Assembly: GCA_013398175.1 (NCBI GenBank)
Contig: VZRZ01001071.1
Location: forward strand, 1,941,089-2,005,088
Reading direction: 5' to 3'
Length of the DNA: 64,000 nucleotides
Source of the DNA: Climacteris rufus
Taxonomy: Eukaryota > Chordata > Aves > Passeriformes > Climacteridae
Each line of letters opens with the position of its first letter. Position 1 is the stretch's first letter. The position numbers were made by a program, and so were the translations under genes. Below the pieces are notes generated by a model. The model ran no database searches, was not told where the DNA came from, and saw only the letters and a list, made by a program, of their open reading frames with translations. Positions 51,001 to 64,000 of the stretch are shown piece after piece.

Positions 51001-53581
51001 TTTTTAATTTCCCCCTATTTGTAATTTCTTCACAGTTAATCACATTTCTGGAAGCCTCAGGGAGGTTTTCCTCTACTTTGCCTCTCAAAGAAACTTTTTG
51101 GATGGTTGCCTAAGTCGTAGCTCTTTGTCCCATTAAAGCTAATGCTATTGCCTTTTACTAGAGTCGTTAGTGCAGAGAGCGTAATAGTGTAAAGGTAGGG
51201 CATTACTAATAAAGAAACCCGTGTTGTGGTTTTTGTAATGCTTCAGATGAAGTTTCCTAAAACAAAAGTAATTCCGTTTATTACTTTTGGCTTGTTTAAA
51301 CAACATTGATATAAATATAACTTGTACAAAAGCCTGGGTGTAGGATAACTTATTTCTTAATATATTTAAAAACAAAAATCCACCAGAATTAAAATCACTC
51401 TTGTTTATAACTCTGCTGTCAAAATCAAATGCTTTTAGTCTTAGCAGGATGTATGCTCATCCTTAATTTCTAAACTTCCTTCCATTTGAATCCTAGTGTT
51501 TCAGCTTTTATCTGGGGAGGTGGGAAACCTGACCTTTCAGTGAGGCAGCCAAATGCATGTCTTCTTCATGGCTTACACAAGGCATGTCAGTTATGCATTT
51601 TGCCACAGTTTGTAGCTTTAAACTGAGCAGCTGTTGCCTGACTGTTAGTTTGGACAAGTGCAGCGTGCAGACTTTTTGTGGTCCTGGAAGTACCTGCTCT
51701 TGTGGCATTTTAGGAGGAATCTAAGATTCAATGGAAGGCACGTTTGCTGGTAAGATTTGCCTTTTTGTGGCCCATAGTACACAGTTCTAATTCTACGTAG
51801 GTAGTTAAATCAGTGGTAGTTTTATTTCCAGAGTTAGAAGTAAATTGGCTGACAGTTCTCTAATCTAATGTTAGATCTATAATGGCTGCATTTAATAACA
51901 GTGCTTTAAGCACACAAAACTGTTCCTAGGTGGAAAATGAAGTAAGGATTTAATATAAGCAATATGAAAGAATGTCTTAACTGTGTGCTTTGTATTTCAA
52001 CTTGTTTGAAATAGAATGCAATATAAATATTTCAAGTAATTTAGGCAAAACACTTTGCATTTATTCTGTTCACATTGCAACTATTTCAATATTAAATTAT
52101 GGTGGGACATTCCTTTGTTTTATTCTACAAAAACAAGTGACTTTTACAAAAAAATGCTGGACAAAATCTGAATGTCAGTACTTTTAAAAGTCCTAGAACC
52201 AGGTAACTATTTTTTTCGTAAAATATATAAATTACTCAAATGTTACAAGTTAGTTAACATGTTTTTGAATGTAAATCCACTGCTCCTTTTTTCTTTAGTG
52301 AGCTTTTCTTCCTAGATCTTCTGTATACAGGTTTATAACTTGTGATCAATTTTTGTTTTGTGGTTGCTTAAGAGAGATTATTTTTTTTCCTATCTGAATG
52401 ACATGAATGCATAGCAGCATGTAAAAGCAATGTTTTGCTACTAATTGGTCATAAAGAAACACCTCTATTTGCATGGGTTTTTTTAAGTGGCATCTGTAAC
52501 CTGAATGAATGTTCATAATATTTTACTCTGTGAAAGGAATGTCTTTTATGTGCTAACCCTCCCATTTCCCTAATCTGGCTGTTAGCTAAAGGCTATGACA
52601 AACTTTGAATGGTGAATTCAAAGTGATAGTACGTCTTTGCAATAGGAAGGTTGTCTTGCTTGTCAACAGCATTATTTTCACCTCAGTGATTTGGACAGCA
52701 CAGAGAAAAAAGTGCCCTGATATCAAGTGTATCTGTATTAATTGCAAAATAATGGTGGTTTTGATGTGTTTATTCAGTCGGTGATAACAAATCTGAGGTA
52801 CCTACTAGTATTACAAGAAAAGAAGCAAAATTTATTTTAGTTAATTTCAAACCAGACCCTGCCTTTGATAGGCTGTTTTGTAATGTTTTTAGCTTTGGTT
52901 TGATGTAGAATGGTGTAAGCATTTTTCTTAAAATTAGGCTGATATGAAGATATTTCTTAGGGCATAATTGGTTTAGCTTTTATTTAAGGGGCTTCATATT
53001 GACATAGTTTTCTAATGTTTAAGTATTTGCTTTGGAAATACTAGTTATGTATATAAAAGCATTGCTACATATTTGAGTAATTCTGAAATAAATGTTTTGC
53101 CAGTAAGATTTATCAAGCACGAATTGAAAATGTTTCAAAGTAACAATAGAAAAACCAGAAATACAATTTCATGCTAAAAGTACCTTTAATTTCTTCTTGT
53201 GCTTAATTTTAAGGGCTTTGCACAATTGTACAGCAATTATATATTTTAATCTACATTTCCCATGGACTTAGGGCAACAGATTTCATGCACATTTTCAGCT
53301 TTCATTGCAAAGCATTGAGATCTTCTAGAAAAAGGATAGATCTGATGCTGTTGCATTAGGTCTCCTCTCTTTGCCTCCATCCACAGGCAGGGATGGTGTC
53401 TTCTGAAAGCATTTTTATTTGAGAGGGAAAAAGAGTTCTCAATCTGGAAAAGCTATTGCTTCAAATGCCTTTTATTATATTACTGTTACCTTTAGAGAAG
53501 AGTTGATCTGAAGTTGTATTTGCTTGTTCAGAATTAAATTGCAGAACTCTGCAGAGAAATGGACCAAAATGGTCCTGTGCA

Positions 53582-53641
53582 GGAGTTGGACTCAATGATC
53601 CTTGTGGTCCTTTCCAACTCAGCATGTTCTGTGATTCTATG
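53582..53641 (+). repeat. CR1 LINE 3' end
   Basis: The sequence aggagttggactcaatgatc, a tggtcctttccaactcag motif and a terminal ttctgtgattctatg form the typical 3' end of an avian CR1 in the + orientation, with the short terminal repeat preserved. The tail resembles the one used by the SINE at 63.5 kb. Similarity may extend upstream to about 53540. A 5'-truncated copy. Confidence 0.85.
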
Positions 53642-54453
53642 AAAAATTTCTTTAACATGAGTGTTTCTTTTAAAAGCAGAGTAGTTATTGCAGCATAATC
53701 TATTCTACAAATTCTTACAATACTTTTTTCAAATATATTGTTCTTTTTATGAGTTTCTAGAAGCTTCAGATTGGAATTCAGAATAATTCAGATTTGAAAC
53801 ATCATCAGTTTTTGGAGCTTGAATTCTGAAAATAGCTATACCTGTAAAGAATGCCTTTGCCATATTTGCTGAGGAGTTATACTTCTGGTTTTGTGTTAGT
53901 GTAGGTACTTGACTGAGAAAATGCAATTAACATTTTAGGAACTTATTTGTGGTGTCATACTTTACAAAACCATGAAATAGTTTTGCTATTATTTAAGTTA
54001 AACCGTGTCTTCAATTTGAGAAAAAGAAATGAACCTTTTAAGTAGAATTTTCTTCTAGATTTTAGGTCTTCATAATATGCAGTTCTGTAATTGCCATGGA
54101 GTAGAAGGAATCGAATCACATAGCTCATGTCTACCTCATAGGTAAAGGATTTTTGAATGTAAAACCTCCTAATAGCTACCAACAAACCAATCAAATATGC
54201 ATTGAACACAAAGAGGTGCTGACTTTGGGTATTGGTTGTCTTGAAGATGGTGGTAGAATTTGCATACAAGCTCAGCATTTGGGAGAAAAATCTCCAGGTA
54301 TTTTCCATAACCATATCTAGAATGAATTGTTCCAAAAAAGACAACATGGAAAGACAAAAATATATTTAGAATTCTTAATAACTAGGATTTCTGTTTCCTT
54401 CCAAACCCCTAAAATATACTGGGTTTTGGGCAAAAGAAACAGCCAGATCCTTC

Positions 54454-54477
54454 AAAAAAAAAAAAAAAAAAAAAAAA
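54454..54477. repeat. Poly-A tract at the edge of a gap
   Basis: Twenty-four consecutive A lead straight into undetermined sequence. The far side of the gap resumes with aaccaaaaaaacccacaac, also A-rich. The gap probably reflects a longer A-rich simple repeat. Confidence 0.9.
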
Positions 54478-54570
54478 NNNNNNNNNNNNNNNNNNNNNNN
54501 NNNNNNNNNNNNNNNNNNNNNNNNNNNNNNNNNNNNNNNNNNNNNNNNNNNNNNNNNNNNNNNNNNNNNN
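54478..54570. other. Assembly gap (93 N)
   Basis: A run of undetermined bases between A-rich sequences. The true length is unknown. Confidence 0.99.
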
Positions 54571-56611
54571 AACCAAAAAAACCCACAACTTTGTTTGAAA
54601 ATTTAAAAAAAAATTGTTTTTATGTGGAAATATATGTTTTAAGAAGAACAAATATATGATTTAAAAAGAACAGAGATCAGCTATGAAAAGTTGATACTGT
54701 TTAGTCTGAGAATATAGTGTTTGCAGAACATTGTAACTGATTAGCCAAAATGTTTTGGTAAACTCAACATAAATTTGTGTTGTAGAAAATAGACAATATT
54801 TTCATCCAGGATTTTGTGCAGGGATTTGGTGTTTGACATGCTCACTTTTGTGAAAATATGTTATTTTTAAAAAATGCTTCTTATAGACAAAAAGTTATAT
54901 ATTTAAAAAAAAACCGTATTTTCTCTGTGTTTTCCATAAGCCATGTAAAAAGTGAGAAAATGGTTGTTTTAGGTTTACATTTTGATTTAGTGCAGACTCT
55001 TGCAGACTGTGTTTCTGTATATTATACCTCTCATATGATTGAAGGTTAAAGAACTGCAGGTGTATTGGATGTTACAAACAAAACAAAACAATATCAGTGA
55101 ATGAAAGTTACAGCTGCTTGTTTGGTGGTAGGATAAGTTAGAATTATAATATTTTATTTCTCAGTAATAGCTACAATATCAAAATCGATGGAGTCATGAA
55201 AGTAACAGGTTTCTGATTCAACTGGGCAGAAAATGTTATCACTTTTTATGTCAGTGTGGGAGGACTGGTGAGAAACAGCCTGGAAAAAGCACTTGTTGGT
55301 TGCAGTGCATCACCAGCTGTCTGCTGGTAAGTGTGCCAGGTTGAGGTAATGTGCTTGGTGATTTACTGGGAGGCAGAAATAAGTAGCTTGCATGCAGAAG
55401 TGGTGCAGTTGGCCTCAGCCTTGTCACTGCTGACTGTCCAGCTTTGAGCACTTTCTATAGAGAAATGTGCAGGAGATGCCTGCTAACCTTCAGATAAAAA
55501 ATACTCAGTCGTCCTTTATGTCTGCTTGAAGTGGGACGAAAATGGATCTAAACAGCAAGGACTTCACCATAGTTATTGTGATGGAAGGGGTATTTTACTG
55601 AGGTGGTGTCCTGTCAAACTGAAGGACTTGAAGAAAATGGACACAGGTGGTGTTGGCTGGCATAAATAGTGCAACAAAAGCAGCAAAGGTGGTGAGAAAA
55701 AGGTGCATTTGACTGAACACAGAGGGACTAATACCAAAAAAGATTTCAGAAAATTTTAGAGGAGAAAAAAAATGTTTAGTTATTGCAGGGATGATGGTAC
55801 ATAAAATTTTAAAACAGAAGGCCAGTAACAGAATGTTGTTTGGGAAAGTAAGAAAGCTCAGAGAATTGCAAAGCCAGATGTCAACAGAGACCTTTAGCTG
55901 GTTTGCCATCCTTCTGAGATGTCATTTACTTAAACCCAGCTGTCTCTATTCTAAGGCAGCAGTGCTACTGTACAGCATTCAGAGGATGCCTGAGAACTAT
56001 CATCCACATGCACAGCTTTTCCCAGTGGTCATTGACACTCCAAGTCAAAGAAAGGTGGCATTTCTAGTTTAAGTCTGTCATTAAGGGCCAACCATTTGTT
56101 CTTGTTATGCATGTTAACATAAATGGATTAAATTATTTAAAATCTGACATATTTTCTCTGTTGGAGGTGTTTACATATCTACTACTGTCAATTTCTCTTT
56201 ATTGAACTAAAGTTATGCATTTCTGATCTAAATCTCGTTCTCTGGGTCTCACTATTCAAACTTGGAATGAAAATCAGCTTTTTTTGCATACTCTGTGGTT
56301 TGTCTGTGTCTTTAAAAATACAGAAAAGATGACTGTGCATTATTGGTGTCATCCAGGGTTTATGTGGAAGGACCTGTTTTTGCCTCCTAAAAGCGCATAA
56401 AAAACATTTCATTTTAGGGTCCCATCTTGCGTCTTTAGAGCTGTTGCCTTTAGGAAAGCAAAACTCCTTTCCATATACAGGATTTGCAATTCTGGTGTCT
56501 AGAATACTTCCTATTTCCAGCAGATTAATAATGTGTACATGAACTCAACCTCTTCTTGCTTCTCTATTATAGTCAGGTTTGTAAGGTAAAATGTTAAACT
56601 GCCATGTAACT

Positions 56612-56655
56612 GTCCTGGAATAGTTTGGGTTGGAAGGGACTGTGCTGATCATAAA
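56612..56655 (-). repeat. CR1 LINE 3'-end fragment
   Basis: The + strand reads tcctggaatagtttgggttg followed by gaagggactgtgctgatcat, the reverse complement of a CR1 3' end (GATCA…GTCCCTTCCAACCCAAAC). Only about 45 bases are recognisable. Confidence 0.7.
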
Positions 56656-59066
56656 GACAGATGTGCTTTGTTTTCTTAGTTGTTTTATTTTCTTACTATC
56701 TAAGCAATACTATTGGCAAAGTTGACCCTACCTCCGTTTCAAACCTTAACTGCAATACAGGTAGCAGTAGCACCACAAGGAAGGAGGAGAAAGAGAAGTG
56801 TTAATTTTTACTGTGTACTTTAAAAGAAGGAATTAATTGCATTTGAAATCTTCAGGTTAAGGGAGATTTCTTAAAGTCTGAGGAAGGTACTAGTTTTGAG
56901 TTTGTTTTCAGATGGTAAAATCACTAGCTGTGAAAGATTTCATGTTAGGAAAGGACTGCAAACACCCTTTCTAGTATAATCTGCTAAAGCTAATGACAAA
57001 GACACAATTCATTAAGAAGTCTTGTGACTGTTTAGAACAGCTTTTATGTAGCAAGTGTATTAATCCTGTGAAAGCCAAATGGAACAAATACTTTGATTTT
57101 TTACAAGATAGCTAGTTGAAGCAGTATAATACATGTTACTGTCCTCTGTTTGCTTGGACACAATCTTGCATAAATGTATCTTTGTTAATTTAGCTTATTA
57201 TGCCCAAATGACCTGAGCTAAACAAAAACAATCACAGAAAATAATATATGTATTTGCTTATATATAGTTTCTTATAGCAGGGTTTAGTCTAATCAAAACT
57301 ATAGCAATTTACTAGTGAGGCTGTAAAAAAGCTTGCATGGATACATAGGTACTTAAAGCATTTATATCTGAGGTGGGAAGAAGTAAGTAATACTGAGGCA
57401 GGTCATAGATGTTGAGATTGTTCAGATCTCTGTTATGAAGTTCAGGTTGATTTAATACTTTGTGTAGTCTATTGTTTTACTTCTTTTGGCTTCCAGACAT
57501 GTGCCTGCCCTGTTTTCTGCTGTCTGCCGTATCCCACTAATCCCTCTATGGCTTAAACTCCTGCGTGGTAGAACAGATTTCAGTTCTAAAGCTAAATCAC
57601 ATAGACTCCTCCACTCTGTAATTTAAAAACATCTGAAAGAAGGGATCAAAATCTTTTCAGCTTTGATCTTTTGGCAGTTCTTGTTATTGTGCTGAGTTTT
57701 TTTTTCATGAAGTTGCATAATATTTTTGCTGTCTCAGTACTACAGATTCTTTCTTGGACTTCAGTTTTATTAAGCATACCAGCGTTTCCACTGGTAGCTC
57801 ACCTGGCCATGTCTGTACTGCACGGCAGTCATGGCTCTTTCTGGAGTGGTGAGGTAGCCCACAATGTCCAGGTCCTTCAGTCACTGGTACAGCCATTGCT
57901 TTTGATGTCTTCTGTATGTCAGTGGAAGGACTTTGTTCATATTGACCTGAGTTTTGCGGCATATTTCTCTTTTCCCCTTTAAAATGCCTCTCAGCATCCT
58001 TTGAATTGTGCTTCTGGCACAGTCTTTGTGATTCCGGAAACCTTGCTAAAAATAGCTGGCTAGTAGCAATACTTTCTTAAAAGAAAAACTGGCATGATGT
58101 AATACTTATATAACATCATGAACATGACTTACCATGATGGGAAGTTGTAAATTCATGTTAATCCCTTATAAAAACAGCATATGAATTTCCCTTAGCTTCC
58201 CATCAGCTTCCTCATGAGAAAAATCAGCTTGTTAATCACGCCTGCTGTTATAACCCTTTTGAAAATTTTCTGGTAATTGGCATAATTAGATGTTTGCATT
58301 GAAAGATACCTTTCAAAATTACCTTTTAAAATTTGGAAATTACATTCTAAAGTAAGGAATAGCTTCTTTCATTTAATTCTGTAAACTCATTACAGAATCC
58401 TTTTCTTTACTCAATAAATTTAGCAATGGTAATTGGACTTCACCAAACAGGTACTGTACTACACTGGAAACTTACATTCAAATTGCAACTTTGGAAAAAA
58501 TGTGAGACATGGGGTAACTAAGAGGATTGCTGCCATTCTAGGCAGAGATTGGGTTTCCTTTTCCTGAATTAGAAGAGGAAGTAGTTTACAGAAGAAAAGA
58601 GCTGAATTACTTCCCTTCTGGAAAAAACAGTATGGCAATAATTTTATTTTATTCTTCTGTAGTTACAGACTTTCCTTTTCTTAGGCTGGCTTCCTGGGTT
58701 GTATTTTAACCCTACAGGAAAAATGCTAATTTGAGATTTTGTACATTTACAGTATATATTCACCAAAGAGTTTGGAGAAAAAACTGTGTCTGAGGGAAGA
58801 GAAAAAAACATAAACTAATCGACCCCCAAAACCCCAATAAACATGTATTAGGAAAGCCGTCTGTGTTTTCCCTGCACAGATCCCTTTGCATGTTGTGCAT
58901 TGCAGTTTTTATCCATGAAGTGCTCTCCAGGTGACCTTGGCTACCTGCACTGGCAGACTCTTATAGAGGTTCCCACAACTTTCATCAAGTGTGCATCTCC
59001 AACTGTTTGTTTCTTTGATAGTGCAGAATCTATGTGGAAGAAACATCTTAACGTTACTCTGATATT

Positions 59067-59184
59067 TATACCTTTTTCTTTTAAAATATCTGTTAAGTGA
59101 CATACTTTTTGTGCTGAAAGCAGTCTATATCTTTTTCTTTTAAAATACCTGTTAAGTGACATACTTTTTGTGCTGAGAGCAGTC
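59067..59184. repeat. Tandem duplication, two copies of a 59-base unit
   Basis: The copies at 59067-59125 and 59126-59184 abut exactly. Each contains ctttttcttttaaaata, then gttaagtgacatactttttg, then gtgctga-agcagtc. I see about three or four differences between them, so the duplication is fairly recent. Confidence 0.96.
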
Positions 59185-61949
59185 AACCCATGATGCTTAG
59201 CCCATGATTCTGTATTTCTCAGAAATGGCTGTATTAATACTAGCTTAGAAGATAGTCCACTTTTAATTCCAACTACAAGAAAAAAAATGTAAATAATATA
59301 TAGAATACAATTGTTCAAAATAGCTCAGTTTTAGTTCAAAACAGTTCTGTTTTTTTTAATAGCTATTTTAATTCAAATTGTGCCTGTTTTTATCTAGGAA
59401 TACACATAAGGGTTACAGCAAGGGCATTGGCTATGATTTTACCTCAGTGTTTCTGTGCAGCATAAACAGGACACAGGCCAAATGATGTTTTGAATGCAGA
59501 AACCTGAGTGGGAGTAGCACAGCTCTGGATGTGTGGGAGTAGGGTGGAAGTAGCTGATCGCTGTGACAGTGCACTGCAGGACATGTGAGAAGAGCCATGG
59601 CTTTGCCGGACAGCTTTCCCAGTGGATATTGTGGCTGCAGCCAGGTTACTGACTGGGTCATCATCAGTTAATGATATACTCATTTTCACATCTTAAACAT
59701 CCCTCTTTCTTTTTGACCAGATTCAGTGAATACTTTTAAAGTATGTCTAAAATACTTTAAAGCCATTTGTTTAATAATGAGTTGGGAATGCTAAATGGTT
59801 GTGAATGAGTATTAACTCTGCCCTTCACCATTATGTAATCCATCGATTTATTTCCAGTTCATAATTTTTCTCCATTTTTGGCATCTTTTTCAATTAGTGT
59901 CCTTGGTTCACTCATTTATTCTTGTGTGAGAGAATATTTTCATATTTTTCTCTGCATTCTGAATTTTGAACTCAGAGGTATAATTACTGTAGTATTTCTT
60001 TAGAGCAACATAGAATTCACTATTCTTATTAACTCTTTGTTAAGTATCTTTATAAATGATGGTACTGTCTTTAACAGCACTTTGAAAGGCCATATAGTTC
60101 TTGGTAGGTTCTTCCTGCTGTACACAGCTGACACAAATAATATAAAAATATTACCAAAATAGTTTTGTGGTGTTCCATTACAGCTTTTTGACTGATGCCT
60201 TAGTACATCATGCTGCTTTCGCTGATGTGTTAAGGCATTTCTATGTCTATGTTTTTGTTTCAATATAGCTTTATTTCCTGGATTTTGTTTTTGTAGAAAT
60301 ATAAAAATGTTTGGTATCAAATTAAATTATAGCTGCTACAGTGATTCTCCTGTTCACAAAATGTTCTCATCATCAGGGAATATTCAGAGCACATAGTGGA
60401 GTGAGTAACAGAATCCTCACCAAAGCTAAGTGGTGAAGGTGTGGATTCTGTAGGTGCTTCAATTATGTAGAAGTTGAATTTATATTATTCAATGTGTAAT
60501 AAAAAATAAATGAAAAACCTTCCTTAGCATATCACACAAAGGTATTTTTGAACACAGGTGCACAATTGACAGTATCTGCTGCCAGTGATTCTCTGCTCTT
60601 TTCCTGTGAAATTATTATGAGGACAGGCCTCAAACAAACTAGTGTTAGGAACCGATTCCGTGTAGGTAACTGCTGAAAGCAGGCCAGAATGATGAAACCT
60701 CTGAACTGATCAAACATTTTTCAAGTGTATTACTTTCCTTTAAAATTCTTTCACTGCTAAGCTTCAGGGCTTAAATCGGGAACATCTAATCAAGTGTTGC
60801 TGTTTTTATTGGATGTGGCTTGGATTAGTTCTGTTCCAATAATCAGTATGCATAATAACCAAAACACCTTATGCAGCAGATTTGCTTGCCCTTTGGTTTA
60901 CGTGGAAAATCTGGTAGCATGTTTCATGCACTGGATTGTCTTTTCTATGAAGATTCAAAGGGCAAGAATAATGAATCGTAAGTGTTGTACACTTATCAGA
61001 TCTTACTTGATTCTCATGTTATTTTTTGACATAATTATACTTAAAATTAATTTCTCAGATTGGCATCTAGTCTTCATTGTGTACCATAAACACCAATGGC
61101 AATTTCAGTATTTGCTTTACTTGATATGACACTGAAGCCATAGTAAACATTCCTACCGTTTTTCCCTTAAAGGACTATATTTAATGATTGTTTTCCAAAT
61201 AGAAACAATTTTCATTTAAATAGTTATTTGAATTTAGGCATTCCTATGGAGTATTTGTGTACCTGGACTAGATGGGAGCAGACATTCCTCTTTCCCACCT
61301 ATCCTCAAAGGGTCTCTGTCACATATAATCTGGTCTCCTTTAATGAATACCTAATTTTAAATACATGTTAATTTTAACACCCTACTTTTTCATAGGTGTG
61401 TATAGATATATTCTCAAAATACATTTTTGTTTGCATTTTCTCCAGGTGTCACAGATTTATAACTGAGTTCTTTCATTCTTAAAATTGAAAAAATTCTGCT
61501 TTACATGAATGGAAAAAATAAAAATAAATTTAATTTTGACTGTCTTTATCAAAATACTGAGATCTGAGATCCTCACACTCTGTCTAACCACTGCATATTT
61601 CTCCATTGCAGCATTAACTCAAAGTGGTATGAATTTTAATTTAATTTTGTTCTGTCAGTGAACTGCTGCTCCTGCTTTGGTTTTGGGCATGCTTTGTATC
61701 AGGTTTGTGGGGTGAGGTTAAAGCTTGGGTTCTGCTTTAACTCAAGCAGTAACTAGTTCATTTTGCAGTGAGAATTGTACAGTTCTTTTTCTACAACACT
61801 CTCTTCTTCCCCAGTAAACTCATAAATCTTCCCTTTTGACCATTTCATTCTTTTGTGCTGGAATTTAAAATCTGGTAATTTATATGTACATTTATTTAGC
61901 ATTTGAACTTAACATTCCATATGCTATGCTGTATTTATATCCAATATCT

Positions 61950-63420
61950 TTAAAGGTTTTGAATACAGATGCTGCATAGAGAATACTCCTGCTGGTGTGT
62001 CGCTCAAGTCAAAATCCTGTTAGTCTACCACTGTGACAACTGTAGGAGAAAGATTTGTGAATTGTTTGTGAAAGTGGAATATTTCTGAAAACATTTCCAG
62101 GAGTATTGCAGAGGAGGAGATTCATCAGTTGGGATTTCATTGCAGGAAAATAATAAAAAGCCTGGAAACAGTTCAACGGCAAGTGTGGTGATGTTGTATT
62201 AACCTCTTGCCAGCCTTTTCATGTATCTGTGACTCTGTGATATAAAGGTGTAGATTTAGAAAATCAGTCATTATTGCCCATAATCCCTTCACTCAGCCTT
62301 CACGGTGATAGTTGCTTCTGAAGCAATGAAATTCTCGTGTCTGGTCTTGCACAGTGCATGCTGCAGCATGCCACAGCAAGACAGATGGCATGTTGGTATC
62401 AAACAGCTTTTGAGAGCTGATTTTCAACCAGCCAACCAGACATTCACAGTCTATCTACCAAATTTATAACTAAACCTTCTTCTGGCAGGTGTTCTGCAAT
62501 CAGGATATAGTTTCATGAATTATAGCAGTAGATGAAGGTCCCCTAAAATAGCAGGCTGCAGGTGGCCCATTGCCATACATGCGGACTGGAAGCAGAAAAG
62601 CTGCTTTCTGACTAAACACGTAGATGGTGGATCTCTTCAGGCTTCTGGCAGTACACACTGCTGATTCATCTCTCTGTAATATCTATAAGCATGTCTGTGT
62701 TCAGCCAAACCCTGCATAACACGGGGCGCCCTTTGTAGCTGAGGTATCCATTTACTACCCCATTAGGCTCGGTCGTTTGTTAGGGCATTGCCTTCAACAC
62801 CTGGTATTTCGGGTGCAGAAGAAATGTTTACTGGCTGAGGTTAGCTCACAGTACCACGCTGATTCTTCTGCAGATATTCTGGATCCATTGCTAGTCATCC
62901 TTCTCTGCATGACGATGTAATCTCAGCTCTTTGCTAATTGCCCTGAAATGGAAAGGAATTGGAAAATCAGCATCAAATGGGATAAATTTTTTTCTGAGAT
63001 CTGCTGCTGGTTTTGCAAAGTCAGAATTACTGTTGCACTGCTACTCGCTGCATCTATTTCCTTGTGAGTTTATAGCCAGAAGAAAACCCAATGGATCCAT
63101 TTATTATGAACAGGTCTGTGATTGTTTTTATCAGCTGTAGCCAGTACCACCCAACCTGCTTGCAGAGAGGAAATGGCTGGCTAAATGTGTTGACAGTACA
63201 TGGTAATTCAGTCAAGCAGCCAAGTTCTCTTGTACGCTGCAAAATATTTCCATGAATGACTTAGGCTACTGGAGTGGTAAAAGCCCTTGGATACACTTCC
63301 AGAAATCTGAGCAGCAGTGTGGATGTAATTACACAGGGCAGTGTAGCTGTACACTCGGGATGATGGGAAGCAGGCATGGCAGTTCAGGTGTGGTGAAATC
63401 ATGGTGAGACTTTGAATTCC
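61950..63420. other. Intronic block of moderate GC, unrecognised
   Basis: About 1.5 kb is less AT-rich than the surrounding intron. All long frames are broken, and the short ones (for example + 62931-63140) have no recognisable domain. It lies directly beside the SINE. I cannot assign it to a known repeat family; conserved non-coding sequence or an old decayed insertion are both possible. Confidence 0.3.
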
Positions 63421-63459
63421 TTTCACATGTTATGTCAGTGCTCATATTTCACAGAGATT

Positions 63460-63590
63460 TCACAGAATATTCTGAGTTGGAAGGGACCTACAAAGATCAC
63501 CAAGTCCAGCTCTTGAGTGAATAGCCCATACATAGATTGAACATGACCTTGATGTTATTATTACCATGCTCCAACCCAGCTGAGCTAATA
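63460..63590 (-). mobile_element. tRNA-Ile-headed, CR1-tailed SINE (TguSINE1-like)
   Basis: Read on the minus strand, 63588-63522 resembles a whole tRNA-Ile (AAT). The A-box-like part is ttagctcagctgggttggag, an aataat remnant of the anticodon region follows, and the B-box-like part is decayed. A 2-base deletion lies in the T-arm region. The sequence then runs into a CR1 3' tail (63521-63460) ending ccaactcagaatattctgtg. A tRNA-Ile head with a CR1 tail is the structure of TguSINE1, a SINE family of passerine birds. It would have been copied by CR1 reverse transcriptase recognising the shared tail. The copy is degraded and inactive-looking. Confidence 0.82.
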
Positions 63591-64000
63591 TCAATATATA
63601 GCTTACAACCAGGATCTTTTAATCCAACCACAGAGTTTAAATAGTTTTCAAGTTCATACTTATGGGTAGGAACTTCTGAAAAATATAAGGATTGCCATGT
63701 AATTGTTAATTTAAAGTTTTACCCTGTGAGAATGTTTGCCTGCAGCTTTTGTGGTTAAAGAAAAAAAAAATCTTTCCCACGCATGTGTATCTCAACTGTC
63801 CTAATAATTGTCATTTGTTTAGATTAATTTGTTTCAAGTAAGAAATTGTGTAGGCAGGTTGCATCTATACCTATACAGTACTTTCCATTTCTTTCTGGCA
63901 TTTCATTTGATTGATGCTATAATTGCAAAAGTTAAAATGTGTGTTCAGAGTCTGGTTTTCAAAACTGAGCCTTTGCCAGTTCCGAAAGCAAGAAGTGATT

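Larger units (their letters stand above)
44345..64000 (+). other. PLCE1: PLCE1 intron downstream of the second coding exon, incomplete
   Basis: The intron begins GTAATG and runs past the end of the window, so it is at least 19.6 kb long. It contains the LTR, CR1 and SINE fragments, two tandem duplications and one gap listed separately. Higher-GC patches at about 47.4-47.7, 48.9-49.2 and 61.9-63.4 kb hold no recognised gene. No continuing PLCE1 exon was identified. Confidence 0.8.

Noticed and set aside
54327..54659. Open frames through the second gap on both strands
   Set aside because: Artefacts of N bases and the poly-A tract (poly-lysine or poly-phenylalanine).
63522..63588. tRNA-Ile gene on the minus strand
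   Set aside because: The T-arm and anticodon region are mutated and shortened, and the sequence continues directly into a CR1 tail, so it is a SINE head.

Overview
The window is AT-rich vertebrate nuclear DNA from a bird, most likely a songbird (passerine). It is almost entirely intronic. The host call rests on several degraded CR1 LINE 3' ends, on pieces of an avian LTR family, and on a SINE at 63.46-63.59 kb. That SINE joins a tRNA-Ile-like head to a CR1 tail, which is the architecture of TguSINE1, a family known from passerine birds.

The only protein-coding gene I can support is the 5' coding part of PLCE1 (phospholipase C epsilon 1), on the + strand. The first coding exon has its acceptor at about 3638, its ATG at 3739 and its donor at 4926/4927, and it encodes residues 1-396. 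A 39.1-kb intron follows. The next coding exon (44053-44344) encodes residues 397-493 and ends after the first base of a codon. I identified the gene by recognising conserved blocks against vertebrate PLCE1 from memory, not by a search. The window therefore carries only the N-terminal region upstream of the RasGEF (CDC25) domain. The EF-hand, PLC X/Y, C2 and Ras-association domains must lie beyond 64000.

Layout. 1-3637: 5' flank or 5'-UTR intron. 3638-4926: first coding exon. 4927-44052: large intron with an AT-rich repeat tract (about 5.17-5.48 kb), a CR1 scrap (6.13 kb), a near-perfect 227/228-bp inverted repeat around a 661-bp spacer (27507-28622), an assembly gap bordered by C-homopolymers (29.47-29.62 kb), an LTR fragment (38.52 kb) and a GC-richer open segment on the minus strand (42.76-43.0 kb). 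44053-44344: second coding exon. 44345-64000: next intron with an LTR end (46.45-46.72 kb), tandem duplications (47.99 and 59.07 kb), two CR1 3' ends, a poly-A-bordered gap (54.48 kb) and the tRNA/CR1 SINE.

The most unusual structure is the inverted repeat. The arms differ by about two substitutions and one single-base indel, and I see no target-site duplication. If transcribed within the PLCE1 pre-mRNA, it would form a long double-stranded hairpin. I found no convincing second gene, structural RNA gene, CRISPR array or prokaryotic-type system.
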